Source: Phycisphaerae bacterium (GTDB taxonomy: Bacteria; Planctomycetota; Phycisphaerae; Phycisphaerales; SM1A02). Taken from it: a stretch of 13,777 bases of DNA. Positions 5,768 to 13,276 of the stretch are shown in pieces (the stretch's first letter is position 1; every line of letters begins with the position of its first letter). The stretch is from assembly GCA_002690755.1 (NCBI GenBank), contig NZFT01000034.1:1411-15187 (forward strand), given 5' to 3'. The notes below the pieces were generated by a model, which saw nothing but the letters and a program-made list of their open reading frames with translations, ran no database searches and was not told the origin of the DNA. The position numbers and the translations under genes were made by a program.

Positions 5768-7180
5768 GTGACGACTTCGACGGACAAGACCCCGCCGCGT
5801 GAGAACGACCCCTCCACCGAATCCATCACCACGCCGGTGAAGGACGAGGCCGAGGAGACGTTCGACACTTCCAAGACCTTCGCCGATCTCGGCCTGCCGG
5901 ACGACGTCCTGAAGGGAATCACCAAGAGCGGATTCGTGCACCCCACGAAGATCCAGGCCTCGCTGATCCCCGCCGCGCTCTCCGGACGACACGTCCTCGG
6001 GCAGGCGAAGACCGGTACCGGCAAGACCGCCGCCTTCGGGCTTCCGCTGCTGGCCGCGATCGAGCCCGGTGACCACTTCGCCTCGCTCATCCTCGTTCCG
6101 ACCCGGGAGCTCGCGATCCAGGTCGCGCAGGAGATCAAGGACCTCGGCACCGGCACGCCGCTGCACGTCCTTCCCGTCTACGGCGGCCAGCGGATCACCG
6201 CACAGGCGCCGAAGCTCGAGCGCGGACCCGAGATCGTCGTCGGGACCCCCGGCCGTGTGATGGACCTTCATGAGCGTCGGATGCTGCCGTACGACACGGT
6301 TCGCGTCGCGGTGCTCGACGAGGTCGACCGCATGCTCGACATCGGCTTCCGGGACGACATCCGGAAGATCCTCGGTGGAATGAGGCAGCGACCGCAGACC
6401 ATCTTCGTGAGTGCGACGATCTCCCCCGAGATCGAGAAGCTCGCCCGCTCCTACATGAACGATCCGGTCAAGATCGTCAGCAAGGAGAAGAGCCTGACCG
6501 TCGCGCGGGTCGCCCAGTCGTGGATCAACGTCGAACGGTGGGACAAGCGGAAGATGCTTCACCATCTCCTCGTCCACGAGAAGCCGGAGCTGACCGTGGT
6601 CTTCTGTCGCACCAAGCGGACCGTGGACGACGTCACCAAGTTCCTCAATCGCAAGGACATCGCGGCGCACGCGATCCACGGGGACCTGATCCAGAGCCAG
6701 CGGAACAAGGTCATGGAGCGGCTTCGCGGCGGAAATCTCTCCGTTCTGGTCGCCAGCGATCTCGCCGCCCGCGGCCTCGACGTGGATGGCATCAGCCACG
6801 TCATCAACTACGACCTCCCCGAAGACCCCGAGGTCTACGTCCACCGGATCGGCCGGACCGCTCGCGCCGGTCGGAGGGGCGTGGCCTGGAGTCTGGTCAG
6901 CCCCGACCAGGGCGATCTTCTCACGAACTGCGAGATGCTCGCGAACATCGAGATCCCGCAGCAGATCTACGAGGACTTCGTGCCGGGCACCGTCCCCGCG
7001 GACGTCCGGGCCGAGAAGGAACTCGCCGAGAAGCGAGTGCAGGATCGCGAAGCGTCCGTGAAGCGAACCGAGGCGCCGCCGGTCAAGGCCGACGACACCG
7101 CCGCCTTCCCCGGCGGCATCGTGCCCACCAAGATGCCGGCCCGCCGGATGCAGGGCAAGGTCCGAACCCGACGCCGATGA
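5768..7180 (+). CDS. DEAD-box ATP-dependent RNA helicase (motif II reads DEVD)
   Basis: This encodes 470 residues. The protein unwinds short RNA duplexes at the expense of ATP, typically in ribosome assembly or RNA decay. The complete motif set is visible: Q motif with F38, GFVHPTKIQ (55-63); motif I AKTGTGKT (80-87); Ia PTRELA (111-116); Ib TPGR (160-163); motif II DEVD (184-187, normally DEAD); motif III SAT (215-217); VVFCRTKRTVDDV (277-289); motif V ASDLAARGLDV (329-339); motif VI HRIGRTARAGR (359-369). The N-terminal 36 residues are an acidic leader and the C-terminal tail (about 410-470) is charged and ends in basic residues, likely for RNA contact. It starts with GTG at 5768; no ATG is available upstream of the Q motif. 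Its stop overlaps the psuG start (ATGA). It resembles the RhlE/CsrA-independent general DEAD-box group, but I cannot assign a specific subfamily. Confidence 0.96.
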   Translation: MTTSTDKTPPRENDPSTESITTPVKDEAEETFDTSKTFADLGLPDDVLKGITKSGFVHPTKIQASLIPAALSGRHVLGQAKTGTGKTAAFGLPLLAAIEPGDHFASLILVPTRELAIQVAQEIKDLGTGTPLHVLPVYGGQRITAQAPKLERGPEIVVGTPGRVMDLHERRMLPYDTVRVAVLDEVDRMLDIGFRDDIRKILGGMRQRPQTIFVSATISPEIEKLARSYMNDPVKIVSKEKSLTVARVAQSWINVERWDKRKMLHHLLVHEKPELTVVFCRTKRTVDDVTKFLNRKDIAAHAIHGDLIQSQRNKVMERLRGGNLSVLVASDLAARGLDVDGISHVINYDLPEDPEVYVHRIGRTARAGRRGVAWSLVSPDQGDLLTNCEMLANIEIPQQIYEDFVPGTVPADVRAEKELAEKRVQDREASVKRTEAPPVKADDTAAFPGGIVPTKMPARRMQGKVRTRRR

Positions 7181-8223
7181 GCCGCCCGATGCGCAGTCCT
7201 TCCGACGGTTTCGTTCGAACCCACCCCGAGATCGCGGACGCCCTCGCCGACGGGCGTCCCGTGGTCGGACTCGAGACCGCGGTGCTCACCCACGGACTCC
7301 CTCGAACCGGCCGGGCCTCGCCCGCCTGCCTTCGGTCCGACGGCCACGTCGCCGGGCTGCTTGGAGGCGAGGTCGCCTGGGACGAAGACGCCCCCTTGAA
7401 TCTGCAGGCGGTGGGACTCGTGTCACGGGCGGTGCGGCATGCGAACGCGGTGCCTGCGGTGATCGCCATGATCGACGGCGTGCTGCGGATCGGCCTGGAG
7501 GACGACGAAGTCGCCGCCCTCGCGCTCGACGAGACCGCACGCAAGGCCAGCAATCGCGACTTCGGAGCCCTGTCCGTCGCCGGCGCTTCCGCGGGGACGA
7601 CGGTCGCGGCGTCCATGCACGCCTGCCGACTCGCCGCTCCCGAACCGATCCGGGTCTTCGCGACCGGTGGAATCGGTGGCGTACACCGCGGCTGGACGGA
7701 TCGCCCCGACGTCTCCGCGGATCTCCGCGCCCTCGCCTCGGAACCCGTCGTGGTGGTCGCCTCCGGTGCCAAGGTGATCCTCGATCTCCCGGCGACGCTG
7801 GAGATGCTCGACACCCTCGGGGTGCCGGTCGTGGGCTACCGGACCGACGCCCTTCCAATCTTCACCGTCGGAGTCAGCGAGGAACTCGAAGTCCCCCACC
7901 GCCTCGATTCCGCGTCCGCGATCGCGGACGCGTGTCGACGTCACTGGGGTGAGTTCGCCCAGTCTTCCGGCATGCTGGTCGCCAATCCCTGTCCCGCCGA
8001 GGAGGCGATCGATCCCCACCGGATGGACGTCCTGGTCGACGCCGGCCTCGCGAGAGCGGCGGCCCAGGGCATCGACGGCTCCGGCGTCACGCCGTTCCTC
8101 CTCGGGTCGATGATCGCCGACGCGGAGATCGACCCGGTCTCCGCGAACCTCGCCCTCCTCGTCGCCAACGCCTCGCTCGCGGCGGAGATCGCGACCGCCT
8201 GGTCGGCCGACCGTTCCGGTTGA
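7177..8223 (+). CDS. psuG: Pseudouridine-5'-phosphate glycosidase with an internal insertion
   Basis: This encodes 348 residues, against 312 in E. coli. The enzyme splits the C-C glycosidic bond of pseudouridine 5'-phosphate to uracil and ribose 5-phosphate, salvaging pseudouridine from RNA breakdown. Catalytic residues can be matched to the E. coli enzyme: E33 in VVGLETAV (Glu31), K123 in ARKASNRDF (Lys93), H170 in GGIGGVHRG (His137), D182 in DVSADL (Asp149), K199 in ASGAKVILDL (Lys166, the Schiff-base lysine) and N331 in VANASLAAEIA (Asn289). A segment of about 28 residues (roughly 46-74) is inserted between HGLPR and the helix before VPAVIAMIDG. Start ATG at 7177 overlaps the helicase stop; an alternative Met is at residue 5. 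No pseudouridine kinase gene (psuK) is in the window. Confidence 0.94.
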   Translation: MSRPMRSPSDGFVRTHPEIADALADGRPVVGLETAVLTHGLPRTGRASPACLRSDGHVAGLLGGEVAWDEDAPLNLQAVGLVSRAVRHANAVPAVIAMIDGVLRIGLEDDEVAALALDETARKASNRDFGALSVAGASAGTTVAASMHACRLAAPEPIRVFATGGIGGVHRGWTDRPDVSADLRALASEPVVVVASGAKVILDLPATLEMLDTLGVPVVGYRTDALPIFTVGVSEELEVPHRLDSASAIADACRRHWGEFAQSSGMLVANPCPAEEAIDPHRMDVLVDAGLARAAAQGIDGSGVTPFLLGSMIADAEIDPVSANLALLVANASLAAEIATAWSADRSG

Positions 8224-8249
8224 CAACCCCGGGGTCGCCCTGCTCTACT
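8220..8249 (+). promoter_or_regulatory. Candidate extended -10 promoter of rho
   Basis: A perfect TTGACA (8220-8225) overlaps the psuG stop codon. After an 18-bp spacer comes TCTACT (8244-8249; 4/6 to TATAAT), preceded by TG at 8241-8242 in the extended -10 position. Transcription would start near 8256 and leave a leader of nearly 290 nt before the rho ATG at 8544. It is supported by its place at the head of a 320-nt gap and by similarity to the promoter proposed for rplM. No experimental data. Confidence 0.5.
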
Positions 8250-8543
8250 CCGAACCGCGTCGAGCGGAAGAAACCCGGCGGGCAGACGCCTTCTCCCGCC
8301 GCTCGGATCCCCTCGACGCCCACCTTCAACGTGGTGCGGGGCGAAGGCGACGCTGCAAACGAGATCTCGAGGGCGGAAGCGGCGGGTCCACGCTCTCCCC
8401 GAAGATGATCGGTACCGACGCCTTCATCCGCCGAATCCGAAGCGACCCACCCCCGACGTTCCCACCCACCCGGCCGGAACGTTCCCCGACGTCCTCCACA
8501 CCGTCGATTTCCGCCCCGAAGAGATGAGCAGGCGACACGATCC
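8250..8543 (+). promoter_or_regulatory. Long non-coding rho leader, C-rich and G-poor
   Basis: The gap between psuG and rho holds no convincing gene. Short ORFs on either strand give Pro/Arg/Ser-rich translations without family features, and the frame upstream of rho has no start codon back to its stop at 8406. Two features stand out. One is a 7-bp hairpin pairing CGGCGGG (8276-8282) with CCCGCCG (8295-8301). The other is the last 100 nt, 8421-8520, with 50 C against 18 G by my count, including CCCACCCACC. The palindrome GGAACGTTCC (8476-8485) lies within it. C-rich, G-poor, weakly structured RNA is what Rho loads onto (rut), and rho genes are autoregulated in other bacteria, so a feedback leader is a reasonable inference. 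Confidence 0.5.
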
Positions 8544-9671
8544 ATGACGAGTTTCACCGGCATCCTCGACGTTCCCAAGGGCTCCGAACCCCGCCTTCGA
8601 CAGATGGGTGACGGGCTGGTCGTGTCCGAGGGCGATCCGTTCGTTCCGGCGGAACTGGTCGAGGAGTTCACCCTCCGACCCTCGCAGCAGCTCGAAGTCG
8701 AGGTCGTGGAGCGAAAGCCCCGCCGCAGACGACGCTCCGGCGGACGACCACCGCGACCCACCGTCGATCGAATCCTTCGAATCGAGGGCCTCGAGCTCGA
8801 GGCGCACCGCGACCGGAAACCGTTCGAGGAACTCACGCCGATCGATCCCGCCCCCCGCATGGCCCTCGAGCATCGAGGCTGCCCCCCGGCGTGCCGGCTC
8901 ATCGATCTCTTCTGCCCGATCGGCTACGGAACCCGAGGCCTGATCGTCGCCCCCCCGAAGGCGGGAAAGACCATCCTGCTCCAGCAGATCGCGATGGGAA
9001 TCAAGCAGAACCATCCGGACGTGGACGTGGTCGCCCTGCTGATCGACGAACGGCCGGAGGAGGTCACGGACTTCCGCCGGAACGTGCCCGCGGAAGTCCT
9101 CGCCTCGAGCAACGACATGGACGTGGACACCCACTGCCGTCTGGGAATGCTCGCGATCGAACGTGCGAAGCGAAAGCTCGAAGCCGGTCGGGACGTGGTG
9201 GTCCTGCTCGACTCCATCACCCGGCTCGGACGAGCGTTCAACAACTCCCGGTCCTTCCGGCAGAGCGGGCGGACCATGTCCGGCGGCCTCGATTCGCGGG
9301 CCATGGAGATTCCGAAGCAGCTGTTCGGCGCCGCCCGAAAGGTCGAGGAAGGCGGCTCGCTGACCATCATCGCGAGTTGCCTGGTGGATACCGGCAGCCG
9401 GGCGGACCAGGTCATCTTCGAAGAGTTCAAGGGCACCGGAAACATGGAACTGATCCTGGATCGAGCCATCGCGGAGCGCCGGCTCTTCCCGGCGATCAAT
9501 CTCGCCGCCAGCGGGACCCGGAAGGAACACCTTCTGATGGGCGAACGGGAATTGAAGACCTGCACCGCCCTTCGACGCCGTCTCACCTCGATGCCCCCAC
9601 CCGCCCAGATCGAGCAACTTCTGCGTGCGATCGAGCGATATCCGGACAACGAGGCGATGGTCTCCGCCTGA
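8544..9671 (+). CDS. rho: Transcription termination factor Rho, short form with degenerate primary RNA site
   Basis: This encodes 375 residues, against 419 in E. coli. Rho is a hexameric RNA-dependent ATPase that releases transcripts from RNA polymerase. The motor domain is intact: PIGYGTRGLIVAPPKAGKT with Walker A at 136-143, catalytic-Glu segment LLIDERPEEVT (166-175), Walker B VVVLLDSITR (218-227), a Q-loop region (about 233-248), FGAARKVEEGGSLTIIA (261-277), R-loop EEFKGTGNMEL (293-303) and arginine finger SGTRKE (R326). The N-terminal helical bundle is absent, and the protein begins at the cold-shock-like domain (GILDV). There the usual GFGFLR RNA-stacking motif reads GSEPRLR (13-19), and an Arg/Pro-rich linker (RKPRRRRRSGGRPPRP, 57-72) replaces the segment with the other conserved aromatic. 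No in-frame start exists further upstream. It is probably the first gene of an operon with the MCE genes. Confidence 0.95.
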   Translation: MTSFTGILDVPKGSEPRLRQMGDGLVVSEGDPFVPAELVEEFTLRPSQQLEVEVVERKPRRRRRSGGRPPRPTVDRILRIEGLELEAHRDRKPFEELTPIDPAPRMALEHRGCPPACRLIDLFCPIGYGTRGLIVAPPKAGKTILLQQIAMGIKQNHPDVDVVALLIDERPEEVTDFRRNVPAEVLASSNDMDVDTHCRLGMLAIERAKRKLEAGRDVVVLLDSITRLGRAFNNSRSFRQSGRTMSGGLDSRAMEIPKQLFGAARKVEEGGSLTIIASCLVDTGSRADQVIFEEFKGTGNMELILDRAIAERRLFPAINLAASGTRKEHLLMGERELKTCTALRRRLTSMPPPAQIEQLLRAIERYPDNEAMVSA

Positions 9672-9723
9672 TCCGGGGTCACCCGCAAGCGCACGGCCGA
9701 CCGAATCCGGCGATACTCCACGC

Positions 9724-11079
9724 ATGGCCAGTGGAAGCGACAACCGACGAAACAACGTCCGAGCGGGGCTGTTCACACTCTCGGCGATCCTTCTCTTCTT
9801 CGCGACGATGGTCGTCCTGAACGGCAGCTGGCTGTCGTCGATTCTCGGAAGCTTCAACCGGTACGTCGTGCGCTTCGAACTCGCCGACGGCGTGTCGGGC
9901 CTCAACGTCGGATCGCAGATCCGCGTCGGCGGACTGGTCCGAGGCGCCGTGACCGGGATCGAACTGATCGGATTCGAGGACGGAAAACAGCCGACCGCGC
10001 TGGTGAGCTTCGAAGTCGACGAGGTGATCGACCTCTGGTCCAACGCGGTCGCGATCCGCACCTCGTCGATTCTCGGGGGCGGCAGTTGGATCAACATCTC
10101 GACCGTGGGTGGCGCGAACGTCGTGACCGCCGCCCCCACGACGAAGAACGGCGCGACTGCGGAACTGCTCCCCACCGATGGGAGCGGCACCATCGATGCG
10201 ACGCCGGGGGACGGCCTGCTCACCACCATCGTCGGCGGCCAGAACGCCTCGACGACCAGGCAGATCCTCACCAACGTCTCCAACCTGACCGGCTTCGTCG
10301 ATTCGAAGGTGAAGCCGGTCTTCGATGACCAGGTCGAACCCGCACTGGTCGATGCGCGCACCGTGGTGGGAAGCGTCCGCCGCGACTACGAGTCGTGGAG
10401 CGAAAGCATCGGGCGGACCCTCGACAACGTCGAGACGGCATCGTCCGACCTCGAGACGACGATGGAAGCCGCCCAGACCGCGATGACCGACGTCCGAAGG
10501 GATCTCCGCCTCGTCAGCGAACTCGTGCAACGAAACATCGGGCGGATCGACGAGGCGGTCGCCGACCTCGAGGTGATCACCGAAAACGGGGTCGCCATCA
10601 CCCGTCGCATCAAGGACGACACCCTCGCCCGGGTGGACGAGGCCCTCGACGGTGGCGTCACGGCGATCGACGATGCGTCCCGGATCCTGCAGCGCCTCGA
10701 GATCCAGCTCACCGCGGCGATGCCGTCGATCCGGGCCGTTCTCCAGGACGCCATGATCGCTGCGGGAGAATTGAAGCTTGCGACGATCGAGATCCGCCGC
10801 AGTCCCTGGCGAATCCTCTACAAACCGTCGCCGACCGAACTGGCGAACGAGAATCTCTTCGCGGCCGCTCGAGACTTCACCATCGCCGCGGGCGAGGCCC
10901 GGGTCGCGGCCGAGAGCTTTCAGGCCGTGATGGAGAACCATCCGGATCGCATCGACCAGGACCCGGAACTCCAGGCGATGATCGAACGATTCCTCGCCGA
11001 CACCTTGAAGCGACTCGAAGCGGCGCAATCCCGACTCTTCTCCGTCATCATCGGTGATCAGGACCCCGACGACTCCTGA
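9724..11079 (+). CDS. MCE/MlaD-domain membrane-anchored protein (first of tandem pair)
   Basis: This encodes 451 residues. MCE proteins form rings or tubes that carry lipids between membranes, usually beside an ABC permease (MlaE) and ATPase (MlaF); neither is in this window. The order is a short basic N-terminus, one membrane helix (about 14-33, GLFTLSAILLFFATMVVLNG), an MCE domain (about 46-128: YVVRFELADGVSGLNVGSQIRVGGLVRGAVTGIEL, then LGGGSWINIS), a Gly/Thr-rich hinge (130-170), and long alpha-helical, probably coiled-coil segments (about 180-350). A C-terminal module (about 345-440) contains SPWRILYKPSPTELANENL (360-378). The start ATG at 9724 places the membrane helix correctly; the frame opens upstream within rho. 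It begins 52 nt after rho with no terminator between, so it is probably co-transcribed. Confidence 0.9.
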   Translation: MASGSDNRRNNVRAGLFTLSAILLFFATMVVLNGSWLSSILGSFNRYVVRFELADGVSGLNVGSQIRVGGLVRGAVTGIELIGFEDGKQPTALVSFEVDEVIDLWSNAVAIRTSSILGGGSWINISTVGGANVVTAAPTTKNGATAELLPTDGSGTIDATPGDGLLTTIVGGQNASTTRQILTNVSNLTGFVDSKVKPVFDDQVEPALVDARTVVGSVRRDYESWSESIGRTLDNVETASSDLETTMEAAQTAMTDVRRDLRLVSELVQRNIGRIDEAVADLEVITENGVAITRRIKDDTLARVDEALDGGVTAIDDASRILQRLEIQLTAAMPSIRAVLQDAMIAAGELKLATIEIRRSPWRILYKPSPTELANENLFAAARDFTIAAGEARVAAESFQAVMENHPDRIDQDPELQAMIERFLADTLKRLEAAQSRLFSVIIGDQDPDDS

Positions 11080-11082
11080 TCC

Positions 11083-11097
11083 GACGGAGGCCCCGTC
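11083..11097 (+). promoter_or_regulatory. Possible ribosome binding site within a small hairpin, upstream of the second MCE gene
   Basis: GGAGG (11086-11090) is the clearest Shine-Dalgarno-like string I noticed before a start codon in this window, 12 nt before the ATG at 11103, a rather long spacing. It lies in the inverted repeat GACGG (11083-11087) / CCGTC (11093-11097), which would partly mask it. It may be chance. Confidence 0.3.
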
Positions 11098-11102
11098 CCA
11101 CC

Positions 11103-12434
11103 ATGCCTGCCCAAGATCGATCTCTCCGACAGGAACACGTGGCCGGCGCGGTGGTTCTGGGTGCGATCTTCGGAACGGCCTGGCTCGCCACCGAGATCTC
11201 CGGTCTTTTCGAGCCGGAGCGTGAGGCCTACGTGACGACGACCACCGCGGCCAGCGGCGCCGCGGGGCTGGCGGTCGGCGGCCCCGTGCTCTACGGCGGC
11301 GCCCCGCGCGGGTACATCACCTCCGTCGAGACCAGTCACTCGCGGGACTCGGCGGTGGGCCAGATCAGGATCGCCTTCGAGCTCGATCGGTCCCTTCCCC
11401 TCGCGAAGAACGCATCGATCGTCAAGTCCGTCGGGGTCGCGGGAAGCGGCGGCGCGCTGTCCGTGCTCGCCCCTGGTAACCCCGCGCTCGCCTTCACCCG
11501 CGGTGATCCACGGGTGATTCCGATGAATCGAGGATCCGTGGCGTCCCCCGACGGGATCGAGGTCCTGCTCGGTCGGCGCAACGCCGAACTGCTTCGCTCG
11601 ATCGAAGTCTCGTTGAATCGATTCGGCGACGAGGCCAATCCCCGGATCGCCCGGGCCCGGAGGATTTACGATTCGATTCGGACGTTGCTCGATCAACTGG
11701 AACTGGACGTCGAGTCCGAAGATCTGCCCGGATCGGTCGGATCACGACTCACGGCCATGATCCGCCGGCTGCAGTCGGGCCTTCCGGAACTCCAGCGCAC
11801 GTTGACCTCCAGCGGCGCCGCGATGCAGGCGATCGAGCAGGATGTTCGATCGAACGGTGGCCGGATTCAAGGTCGGATCGGCGTCGCGAGCCGCAATTTC
11901 GCCGACCTGCAGGACACCGTCGCGGACCTCGAAGTCCGGGCCGATGCGTCACTCGTTCCGAAGCTGCTTCGGGTCCGACGAGACGCGTTGCAGGCGATGA
12001 CGGACTCGGAACGACTCTTCGCCGAGGGAACCGCGGTCGTTTCGGAAGCCGCGACCTCGATCCCGGACGTGCTTGCGAACATGAAACTCGCCGGCGGCCA
12101 GCTTGCGCTCGCCTTCGACGACCTGCTGGGACTGGTCCTCGAGGCGATCGTGATCGCCCCCGACGCCGACAGCGAGGCACGTCGACGCCTGCTCGAAGCC
12201 GTGGACCAATCCGTTCAGGCGGGCACGGACGTCCGACTGGCGGCGGACCGCATGCGCAACCTCGCCAGGCTCGACCCCTCGTTCTTCGCGGACCAGCCTG
12301 AACTTCGGAGTTCCTACGTCGAACCGTTCCAGGCCGCGGTCGACCGCCTCGAAACGACCCTCGTTCGACTCGCGAAGTTGGTTGCCGAGACCGTCGGGGC
12401 CGACGGGGACGCCAGTCCGACTCCGGTCCCGTGA
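11103..12434 (+). CDS. Divergent MCE/MlaD-like membrane-anchored protein (second of tandem pair)
   Basis: This encodes 443 residues with the same plan as its neighbour. One membrane helix (about 13-35, VAGAVVLGAIFGTAWLATEI) is followed by a degenerate MCE domain (about 41-125: AASGAAGLAVGGPVLYGGAPRGYITSVE, then IRIAFELDRSLPLAKNASI). Long helical segments run from about 155 to 345. The C-terminal part can be laid over the first protein: LAGGQLALAFDDLLGLVLEA (329-348) against AAGELKLATIEIRRSPWRIL, and DQPELRSSYVEPFQAAVDRLE against DPELQAMIERFLADTLKRLE. The two therefore appear to be an old tandem duplication; the SPWRxLYKPS signature has been lost here. It probably assembles with the first protein in an envelope lipid-transfer complex, which is inference. 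Its stop overlaps the GTG start of the methyltransferase (GTGA). Confidence 0.85.
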   Translation: MPAQDRSLRQEHVAGAVVLGAIFGTAWLATEISGLFEPEREAYVTTTTAASGAAGLAVGGPVLYGGAPRGYITSVETSHSRDSAVGQIRIAFELDRSLPLAKNASIVKSVGVAGSGGALSVLAPGNPALAFTRGDPRVIPMNRGSVASPDGIEVLLGRRNAELLRSIEVSLNRFGDEANPRIARARRIYDSIRTLLDQLELDVESEDLPGSVGSRLTAMIRRLQSGLPELQRTLTSSGAAMQAIEQDVRSNGGRIQGRIGVASRNFADLQDTVADLEVRADASLVPKLLRVRRDALQAMTDSERLFAEGTAVVSEAATSIPDVLANMKLAGGQLALAFDDLLGLVLEAIVIAPDADSEARRRLLEAVDQSVQAGTDVRLAADRMRNLARLDPSFFADQPELRSSYVEPFQAAVDRLETTLVRLAKLVAETVGADGDASPTPVP

Positions 12435-13276
12435 TCACCACCATCACCGATCCCGAAGATCCCCGCCTGGATCCGTTCCGCCGGATCCGGGATCGCGATC
12501 TTCGCGCCGACGGCGGGCGTTTCGTGGTCGAATCGCCTCGCGTGGTCACCCGATTCCTCGCCGCGGTGCGCGAAGATCGAGCCCGCGTCGATGCGGTGCT
12601 GCTCGCCCCGGACCAGCGATTGGTGGATCATCGCGAGATCCCGGCGCCCGTGTTCCTCGCGGACCTCGAACTGATCACGGCGGTGAGCGGATATCACTTC
12701 CACGGCGGCGCGATCGCGATCGGCATCCGACCACGCCGCGAACCGACGCTCGTCGACCTCGCGACGCGGATCCCGGCCTCGGGTCCAGTGGCCCTGATCG
12801 CCCTCGCCGGGGTGACCTCCATGGACAACATCGGAGGCATCTTCCGCATCGCGGCCGCCCTCGGCGGATCAGGCATCGTGCTCGATGGCGACGCCTCCGA
12901 TCCCATGCTGCGACGCACGATTCGAATCTCGATGGGCCAGGTGTTCCGCGTCCCCTGGGCTCGCGTCGGCACCCTCGGCGAGGCGATCCCGACCCTCGCC
13001 TCGACCGCGAACATCGAGACGATCGCGATCGAGAATCTCGACGAGGCCACGCCGCTGCACCGGGCGGCCTTCCCCGAGCGGGTGATGCTGGTCATCGGCA
13101 ACGAGGGACACGGAATCCCACCGGCGGTGCTCGCGCGATGTTCGAGTCGGATTCGGATCGAAGGCCCTTCGGACCTTCCCTCGGAAGAGGGTCCGGGTGG
13201 CGAGGACGAGCGGTCCCTGAACGCCGCGACCGCCGCCGCGATCGCACTTCATGCGGCCCTCCGACGTCTCGACTGA
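12431..13276 (+). CDS. SpoU/TrmH-family RNA 2'-O-ribose methyltransferase
   Basis: This encodes 281 residues. The SPOUT enzyme moves a methyl group from S-adenosylmethionine to a ribose 2'-OH in rRNA or tRNA. An N-terminal substrate-binding domain (about 1-100) precedes the knotted catalytic domain. Motif 1 is DNIGGIFRIAAALG (132-145) with Asn133 and Arg139, motif 2 MLVIGNEGHGIP (219-230), motif 3 RIRI...RSLNAATAAAIALH (240-274) with Ser262 and Asn264. An acidic insertion of about 11 residues (SDLPSEEGPGGEDE region, 247-260) separates the two halves of motif 3. It starts with GTG at 12431 overlapping the previous stop; the product begins (M)ITTITDPEDPRLDPFRRIRD, fitting family members that open this way. 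The target nucleotide (for example 23S G2251 or tRNA G18) cannot be told from sequence. The 15-nt gap to convergent murA holds no terminator. Confidence 0.92.
   Translation: MITTITDPEDPRLDPFRRIRDRDLRADGGRFVVESPRVVTRFLAAVREDRARVDAVLLAPDQRLVDHREIPAPVFLADLELITAVSGYHFHGGAIAIGIRPRREPTLVDLATRIPASGPVALIALAGVTSMDNIGGIFRIAAALGGSGIVLDGDASDPMLRRTIRISMGQVFRVPWARVGTLGEAIPTLASTANIETIAIENLDEATPLHRAAFPERVMLVIGNEGHGIPPAVLARCSSRIRIEGPSDLPSEEGPGGEDERSLNAATAAAIALHAALRRLD

Noticed and set aside
5624..6844. Minus-strand ORF of 406 codons opposite the DEAD-box gene
   Set aside because: Antisense shadow; the plus strand carries every helicase motif in order.
8220..8408. Possible 62-codon gene starting with TTG at the psuG stop
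   Set aside because: Pro/Arg/Ser-rich with no recognisable features, and its start coincides with a perfect -35 hexamer of the proposed rho promoter.
8424..10361. Minus-strand ORF of 645 codons opposite rho and the first MCE gene
   Set aside because: It lies antisense to two clearly recognisable genes; long antisense frames are expected at this GC content.
9679..11028. Minus-strand ORF of 449 codons opposite the first MCE gene
   Set aside because: Asp/Arg/Gly-rich composition typical of the reverse of helical coding DNA, with no family features.
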